From assembly GCA_009193035.1 (NCBI GenBank), contig SWDT01000002.1:620001-684000 (forward strand): a stretch of DNA of 64,000 nucleotides. The letters run 5' to 3'. Positions 28,901 to 37,900 of this stretch are shown here, in pieces. Numbering within the stretch: position 1 is the first letter of the stretch; every line of letters starts with the position of its first letter. The notes under the pieces were generated by a model. That model was given only the letters and a program-made list of their open reading frames with translations. It was not told where the DNA came from and ran no database searches. The translations under genes were made by a program, and so were the position numbers. The DNA is from Halicephalobus mephisto. Its lineage: Eukaryota; Nematoda; Chromadorea; Rhabditida; Panagrolaimidae.

Positions 28901-31900
28901 AAACATTTACAGAATACGAATAATTTTGAAAAATACGTAAATCAAAAATTATGTTTGACGTTGTTCTTTCGAATATTAATTTATTCAAAATATTGCAAAA
29001 ATGCCATTCGATTTAAATTTCCATTATTTATGAAAGTTTTAAAATCCAAAAAAATTGAAAAAAATTAAATAAATAAAATTTAAAAAAAAATTAAATAAAT
29101 AAAATTGAAAAAAATTAAACGTTGAGATTACTGTAAGCAATTATAGCATTTTATAAAATTATAATTTTGTAAATAAAAAAGACCTCAGGAAAAGTAAAAT
29201 TTCAAGGATGAATTGATTAAAGAATTTCGAACTCATTCAAATTTGAAAATTTAAGAGTTCCAATTTGAATCGAATTAGTTTAATTCAAAAATGGAGGATT
29301 TGAATTCGAACAGAGTTAATTAAAATTTGAAAATGAAGGATTCGAATTCAAAAATAGAAAAATTCAAACTCGAAAGTCAAAAATTCAAATTCAAAAATCG
29401 GAAAATCCGAATTCAAAAATCGAAAATTCAAAAATAAGAAAATAGGAAAATTCAAAAATAAGAAAATAGGAGAATAGGAAAATTCGAATTCAAAAATCGA
29501 AAATTTCTAATTCAAAAATAGAAAAATTCGAATTCAAAAATCGAAAATTTCAAAAAATCGACAGCTCTGTTCACGAAGCAACGTGCGCTCCTACCGTATC
29601 CTTCAGGGACTTTCGTGACAGGACCCGGTTCATGTCCTGCATTAAAGATCAAAATTTCGAGTTTATATATGAAGTTTTTTAAAAATAAAATCACGTTTAA
29701 GAACTCAAAGATTAGGTAAACTATAATTACTTTTTTCAAAAACATTAAAATTAGAAAAATATTTTTGAACATTTACAAAGTTTTTCGAAAATAATTTTTT
29801 AGAATTGAAAATATTCTATTTAAGACATTCGTGGATCGAATTTAGGATAAAAGTAGGATTTTTATATATTGTCGGATCGGACACCCCATCCTTAGTCGGA
29901 AACGCAACCAATAGAGAACGTTCGGTCCTGAACGGATTCCCTTAACATTGATAAAAAAAGTATTTGGTTCCGAACAGATTCCCTTAACATTGACAAGAGA
30001 GTGTTTGGTCCCGAACGGATTTCCTTAACATTGATAAAAAAGTATTTGGTCCCGAACGGATTCCCTTAACATTGACAAAGGAGTGTTCGGTCCTGAACGG
30101 ATTCCCTTAACATTGATAAAAAAAGTATTTGGTTCCGAACAGATTCCCTTAACATTGACAAGAGAGTGTTTGGTCCCAAACGGATTTCCTTAACACTGAC
30201 AAAATAATGCTTGGTCCCGAACAGATTCCCTCAGCATTGAGAAAGGAGTGTTTGGTCCCGAACGGATTTCCTTAACACTGACAAAGTAATTCTTGGTCCC
30301 GAACAGATTCCTTTAGCATCGATAAAGAAATACACAGTTCTTCCTAGAAAAAATTAATATTTGTTGCGTGTGTCGAGTTCGACACAGATTCTTACATTGT
30401 GCCTTGGGCATCTGTTAGATAAACCTTTTCTACGATATCTACTTCATCAGTACGCGGGCCACTCGGACTTGCAGATCCAACATGTACAAAATTCAAAAAA
30501 TAAAATATTTAAAAATTCAAAGATTAAGTAAATTATAGTTAATTTTTTAAAAACATTAAAATCGAAAAACATATTTTTGAAAATTTTAAAAACATTTAAA
30601 ATTGTATTTTTTAAATAAACAATTTTATAAAAATAAATATTGAAATAATTACAGTAATCTGAAGGTTATTTTTTAGCTCCTGTGGCGGATTCTAAAACTA
30701 CGGCAGTTTTCGACGAGGTCCAGCCAGAACAAGCGGGAGTTTACACCTGCAAAGCCACCAACTGGGCCGGGACGGTCTACAAAGACGTGGATTTCCTTGT
30801 TTTGAGTAAGTTTTTCGAAAAAATAAATCTATTTTCCATTTTATCAAAATTAAAGTTAAAATTAAAATCGAAATCAAAATTAAAATTAAAGTTAAAATTC
30901 GAAATTTTTGTTTTAAAAAATACAGTGAAACCTCGCTAAAAACACCCTCGATAAGAGCAAATCCTCTTTAAAGACAACTTGGTTCCGACCCCTACTGTGG
31001 ATTTTCCCCTAGTAAACCCCTCGGTAAAGGCAACTCTTCTGTAAAAACAACATTTCTGCCGTCCCTTCGGGTTGTTTTTAGCGAGGTTTCACTGTACTCT
31101 AAAATTTCTTCTATTTTAAAAATATTTTTTTAATTAAAATTGATCGTTGGAAGATAATTCAATTTTTCGAATTCAAACATGACTCATAAGTGGTATTTTA
31201 AAATGGAAAATTTTATATTTTAACTTCAACTTTTACAATATAAAGGATCGTTTTATCAAAATTAAAATCAAAATCAAAATTAAATTCGAAATTAAAATTA
31301 AAATCGAAATTAAAATAAAACCCGCAGGTTGCTGGCAATATTTGAGAGCTTAGTCAAAATAAAATCTGCAGGTTGCGAGCAATATTCTGGCAACTCGACT
31401 AGTATTTAAATATTTATTTTTATAAATTTCGAAATTAAAATAAAATCTCCAATTTGCTGGCAATATTCTGACAGACTAGGCTACTTAATTGTTGTTGAAA
31501 AATTTAATTTGAATTCGATTTGGACCATTTTACAGGGCTTAGTACTAGTTTAATTAAATTTTTAGTCACATGTTGTAAAAATTAATTTTTAGTTCCTCCG
31601 GAAATAGACCAAGAAAAAATCAATGCCACAGGAAATCTAGGAGATACTGTAATTTTGCCATGTAATGCAACTGGAATTCCTGAACCGGTCATTTCATGGA
31701 TGAAAGTCCCGGATATCGACATTATTGGAAAAGAAGAAAAATATCAAGTGATGGGATCAGCTTTGGCAATTAAAAATTTATCTATCGAAGACGACGGATA
31801 TTATCACTGTATAGCCAAATCAGACGCCGGTCAAGCAATCGCGATGAGGAAAGTCACGGTCCAATGTGAGTTGTTTGTCGGTCCTAAAAGGGTCCTTGGG

Positions 31901-34900
31901 GTCCTTGGGGTGATGGACAGGTCCTTTATCAGAACCATTATTCCGTTTTATCAAAATTAAGAACCAGAGTTCAGAATCGAAGTTTGGGTTTTTCGTGTCA
32001 AGAAACTACAGATTCTTTTATTTTAAAAGTTATTTTAGTTAAATCGATAATTAGAACTTGATATATGCGCTGTTTTACCAAAGTTGATGATCAAAATTTG
32101 AAGCCAAAGTTGGCAATTAAAGTTCGGATTCTGATTGTCAACTTTGAGGTCGAAGTTGATAGTTAGAATTCAGACTTTGATGATCGCTTTTGAAATCGAA
32201 TTTTGATTATTAACTTCGATCTCAAAATTGATAATCAGAATTCAGACTTTGATGATCAACTTTGAAGTCGAACTTTGACTATCAACTTCGGCTTCGAATT
32301 CTGATTATCGCTTTTGATATCGAACTTTGACTATTAACTTCAATCTCAAAGTTGATCATCAGAATTCAGACTTTGATGATCACTTTTGAAATCGAACTTT
32401 GACTATCGACTTCGGCCTCAAATTTTGGCTTTGGTAAAATGACAAATGTATCAAGTTATATCAGCTCAGGTAAACCAGCTGTTTCCAATAAAAATTATAA
32501 ATCTTTTTAACCCGAAAAGTACAAATTTCGACCTCGAACTGTTATTGTTAACTTCGAACTCTGACCGTCAGTTTTGATAAAACAGAACACAGAATACCGA
32601 ACATCAACAGATAAGGTCTATCTCGCTGGAAGATGTCTCGAAAAAGGAAGTAAAAATTGAGGTTATCTTAAAACAAAAATATTTTTCGACCGAAAATAAA
32701 AAAATACTTTTTTCGGATTAAAATTAAATTTTTCAAGATCAGCACAAATTGAGGTTTAATTTATGAAACTGAAAAACTTCTCAAAAAAATTAATTTCTTT
32801 AAATTTTAATTAAAATTAAATTTTTTTGCTTTTTATAATTTCAGAATTACTGTACATTTAGAAAATTTTAATTTGTATAAAAAATCTGATGATTTTGAAG
32901 ATAGTAATCAAATTCACAAAAAAATTATTTTTCGTGTCAGGATCAATGTTTTATTTTTTTAAATAAAAATTCTTAGTCTTAACAAGATTGATTTTTTGTG
33001 AATTTGATTACTGTTGTTTAAAAAAGTACTATTTCATAAAAAAAATCACTTTTCGTGTCAGGACCAATGTTTTATTTTTTTAAATAAAAATTCGTAGTCT
33101 TAGTAAAATTGATTTTTTAAAGAAATAGTACTTTTTTTTAACTACAGTAATCAAATTCACAAAAAAATCACTTTTCGTGTCAGGACCAATGTTTTATTTT
33201 TTTTAAAATAAAAATTCTTAGTCTTAACAAGATTGATTTTTTTTACGAAATAGTACTTTTTTTTTAACTACAGTAACCAAATTCACAAAAAATTATCTTT
33301 CGTGTCAGGACCAATGTTTTATTTTTTTTTAAATAAAAATTCTTGATCCTGAAACGATTAATTTTTATATATTTTTCAACCAAATAATATCCTTTAAAGG
33401 ATAATAACCAGGTTCATGTGGAAGAAACTAAGCATTATTCGTGTCAAGACCATAATTTAAAATTTTTTCCAAAAATAAAGAGGTTTTTGATTCCATAACG
33501 AATAACGTTTAACTTTTAAGGTAATCTATCTTCTAGAACTTTTCCGAGACATTTAAAAATGAATTTGGGGTAAAAATTCAGATTTAATATATGAACTCGA
33601 TCATAGATTGGTTCATTATATATAGATATAACAAGTAAATGTAGGAACAAATACTTAATTATATGTAAATACATATATAGATATACATGAATATATACAG
33701 TAGAACTTGGATATAAGATACCCGAGCTATAACATATCCTTTCTTATAGCATACGCTTTCCCCGGTCCCAAGAGGTATCTTATATCCAAATTCGACTATA
33801 TAGAACTAGGTATTTTGTAATTATTTTAAAGAAAAAAAGATAAAATATAATACAGTAGAACTTGGATATAAGATATTTCTTGTTATAACATACGATCTGA
33901 GTGAGTTTAATTAATCTGTCTTCAAATTTACCCCCACTATAACATATCCTTTCTTATAACATACGCTTTCCCCGGTCCCAAGGGGTATCTTATATCCAAG
34001 TTCGACTGTATATATATGTATAAATATATACAAGTATAAAAATATATAAGTATATAAGTATACAAATATATACTTATGTAGATATATGAATATAGAAGTG
34101 TATAAATGTGTTTTTTTCAGTACCGTTTAAAGGTTCAAAGACCCTTTGGGTGGAATGCAATGAGAAAGGAGAACCTATTGACAGTATTTTCAAACAGGCT
34201 AGAGGGGATCTTCCTGAGTCAGACAAGGTCCTCGATCACTGGGAGAACAGACCGAATAGGATCATTCTGAATGGGACGGACGGTACAGTAATCATGTGTC
34301 TTCCTCAAAGAAGTGCCAGAACCCTCGAGAAAAATGTCGAAGTTGCTCCGCAATTTGTCGAAGAACCGCCTTCTGTAGTCAGAATCAGAATCGGAGACGA
34401 CTTGAGGCTTCGATGTGGAGCTGTGGGTCCCCCAACTCCAGAAGTCTACTTTACTAAAAACGGGGAAATTTTGGAAGAAACCAGAAATCCCGAAAATACG
34501 GAAATCAGAAAAATAGCAAATTCAGAAGATTTTGGAACGTACCATTGCTTCGCGATCAACTCTGTAGGAGAAGGCAAAGTGGAGTTCGTCGTGGAAGAAG
34601 ACAATTCAACTTTCGTTTCGAGAGAAAACCCTGAACTTCAATTGACAATTTTGAATTGTTTAAAAAATTCAAAAATTCAAAAAAAACATGTTATCTGGAA
34701 ATTGGACGGAAATTCGGTGAATAATCTGGACGATTCTATGCATCCGATGAACAACGGAAGTTTGGTTCTGTCGTACTTCGCGATGAAGTTGGATTTGGAC
34801 AGAATCAGCTGCATCGTCGACGGGGAATCTGGAGACGGATTTGACGCCTTCTACACTACAGTAAACGAAGAAGTTCCAATTGTTAAAATCAAACCGACGA

Positions 34901-37900
34901 AGATATTCAGTCATCCGGATTCCGACATCGTGGTTGGGTGTCATCTGAAACGGGGGAATCCGCTGACGACGAGGATAAAGTGGACGAAGGAAAACGTAAA
35001 TCTGGCTCCGGATGGAGACAAAATCCAAGTCCTTCCTGATAATTCCCTCTTGATAAAGAACGCTCTCCAAACGGACAGGGGATCGTTCAAATGTCGAGGA
35101 TGGAATTCCCGCGGAAAGTCCTGGGACGGAGTCGATTTGATTGTCGAAGATGCTCCAAACACCTTAAATACCAAAATTATAAGAGGAAAAATCAACGATA
35201 AAGATCTTACTTTTGGTCAATTACTACTTCCGGCGAATTTTACTCCGAATACTAAATCAAACGACATCAGCGTGACGATAGACAACCTGGCCGGAGACCA
35301 CACGACCGTGACCAGGTCCATCATGGCGGTCGTCGCCGTTCCTCTCCCTGTCCTCGGGTTCGATCCTTCTGAATCCGCTAAACCAGTCAAAAAAAGACCA
35401 GCGAAATTCGAAAGAATCACTGATTATCAATTTGAATCTGGAGAAAAAATGAGAGTAAAACAGAAATCAAAAGGAATCCAGAACGACGCCTTGGATCTCG
35501 ACGTCGAACTTGATGGACGTTTGCCGACCGGAAGAACTTATGTAAGTCGTTTTCTTAGGTAATATTATGTCAATAAGCATTTTTGTTGAAAATTAATATA
35601 TGAAAGTTAATTTTTAAGCTGCTTAAAAAATATTAAAGTAATTTAAAAACTAAATCATGTTTGTCAAAAATTCGAGGGTAAATTTTAGGCTTTTGATTTT
35701 TTAATCGAAAATTAACATATGAAAGTTACTTTTTAGGGTTTTTAGAGAATATTTGAGAAATTTAAATTTCAAAAATTGACTCATTCTTAGATTTTAGGCT
35801 TTTGATTTTTTAATCGAAAATTGATATATGAAAGTTAGTTTTTAGGGTTTTTAGAGAATATTAAAGTAATTTAAAAGCTAAAACTTCTTAATCGCCATCC
35901 TCACGATGGACTTTACGGCTGTAATCCTGGTTACCAAAGATTGATATAGGAGAATTTAGTTTTGGGCTCTAGAGGAGCTTTCTTGAATTATTCAAAAGTC
36001 AGAAGTCTGTTAATTAATATTCAGAAGGTAGAGTTTAGGCTCGTGATCTTTTTTATAAAAAATTGATATATGAAACTTAAATTTTGAATTTCTTTGAGAA
36101 TGTTATTTGAACACTTCTGAAATTTGTCAATCAACATCCGAAGGCGAATTTTAGGCTTATCGGTTTTTTTTTTATAAAAAATTGATATATGAAACTTAAA
36201 TTTTGAACTTTTTTGAGCAATTTCGAAACTAAAACATGTTTATTGACATTTTGAAAGTGGATTTTAGGTTTATGATCTTTTATAAAAAATTAATGCATGA
36301 AAGTTGAAATTTGAGCTATTTAAAGAATATTATTTGAATAATTCTAAAGCTAAAACATGTTAATCAACGTCCGCGGGCGGGTTTGGGCTTGTAGTTTTCT
36401 TTATTGAAATTTAATAAATGGAAATTTTGAAACTTTTTAAAAATATTATTTGAATAATTTAGAATCTACATTTTGGAAAATTTACAAATGGCCTCCAGAA
36501 TTCACATTCGAAAAATTTAAACAAAAACTGCAATTTTTAAGATCTTGTTTCTTCTAAGGTTTCTTTTTTTGAAGCATTTACAAAATAATTTAATTTTAGT
36601 GTCTTAAATGTTGATTAATTATGTATTTATCAATTTTAAAAGTAGATTTATATACAAAAAGATAAATTTGATATATGAAAACTCAATTTTGATATATAAA
36701 AACTCAATTTTGATATATGAAAAACCAATTTTGATATATGAAAAAGTTAATTTTATATATGAAAAACTAATTTGATATATGAAAAATCAATTTTGATATA
36801 TGAAAACTCAATTTCGATATATGAAAATTAATTTCCAGGACGCAGTTGAGTTTGAACCATGGGAAGAGGATCTAGTAGAAGATTCTCCAGGTCACGTCGT
36901 CGGAACTGGACATTCCGCTCTGAAGTTCGGAGCTGGCCACCGAGTTCCCTTCAGATGGACAGACGAAATCAATTTCGAGGACGAAGATGACGAAGAATTC
37001 GTCGGAAGAGGCGAAACGATGAAAGTATTTGCTCAGCCGAGTTACCATGATGACAACATAAAAATCGAGACCAAAGTGGGAAGATTCGGAAGATGTCCTG
37101 AAGGATTCACGAAACTCCGGGACAGATGCCGTGATATCGATGAATGTTCCATCGATCCCGAAATTTGCGCTTTTTCAGGAAATAATTCTGTTTGTGTCAA
37201 TTATCCTGGATATTTTGAATGTCAAACTTTTTGTGCAGAAGGATTCAGGTCGGATTCTGAAGGTCAATGTGTGGACGTGGACGAGTGCAAATTGGGAATC
37301 TCGGATTGCGAAATCGGACAAGAATGCGTCAATTCAGAAGGGTCGTTCGAGTGCCAGGAGAGCTGTGCCGGGGGCTACCAGACGGACAATAACGGAATCT
37401 GTGTCGACGTCGACGAGTGCCTCGGGGAGCCCTGCGAACTCCCGACGACGTGCAAGAATCTCCAAGGAACTTTTGCTTGTGTTTGTCCAGCAGGATTTCC
37501 TTCAATAAACGGATCATGTGAAGGAATTTTAATCGATCCAAATCATCCGTTGAAAGTTTTGGATTATGCTATAGATCGACATAATTGTCCAAATGGATAT
37601 TACTGGAAAAACGGTCTTTGCGAGGACATCGGGGAGTGCGAGTTCGACGCCCCCTGCGCCCACCGGTGCACGAACCTGCCTGGGGGCTTCAGATGCGACT
37701 GTCCCGAGGGCTACGTCGTCGGGGAAAACGGCGTCTGTGTCGACGTAGATGAATGTAAAATCGAAAATAATTGTCTAGAAAATGAATTATGTTTTAACGA
37801 ATTTGGAAGTTATTCATGTTTGTCGAAACCATGTCCCAGGAGATTCAGACTCGACAAATCCTCGATGCAATGTATCCCTATCTGCAGAAACTGCTCCGAT

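Noticed and set aside
29920..30330. Regularly spaced repeats resembling a CRISPR array
   Set aside because: Units are contiguous without unique spacers, the context is eukaryotic, and period variation is that of a minisatellite.
30361..30480. tRNA-like GTGTCGAGTTCGACAC
   Set aside because: It is a simple 7-base hairpin. No acceptor stem, D arm or anticodon arm can be placed around it.
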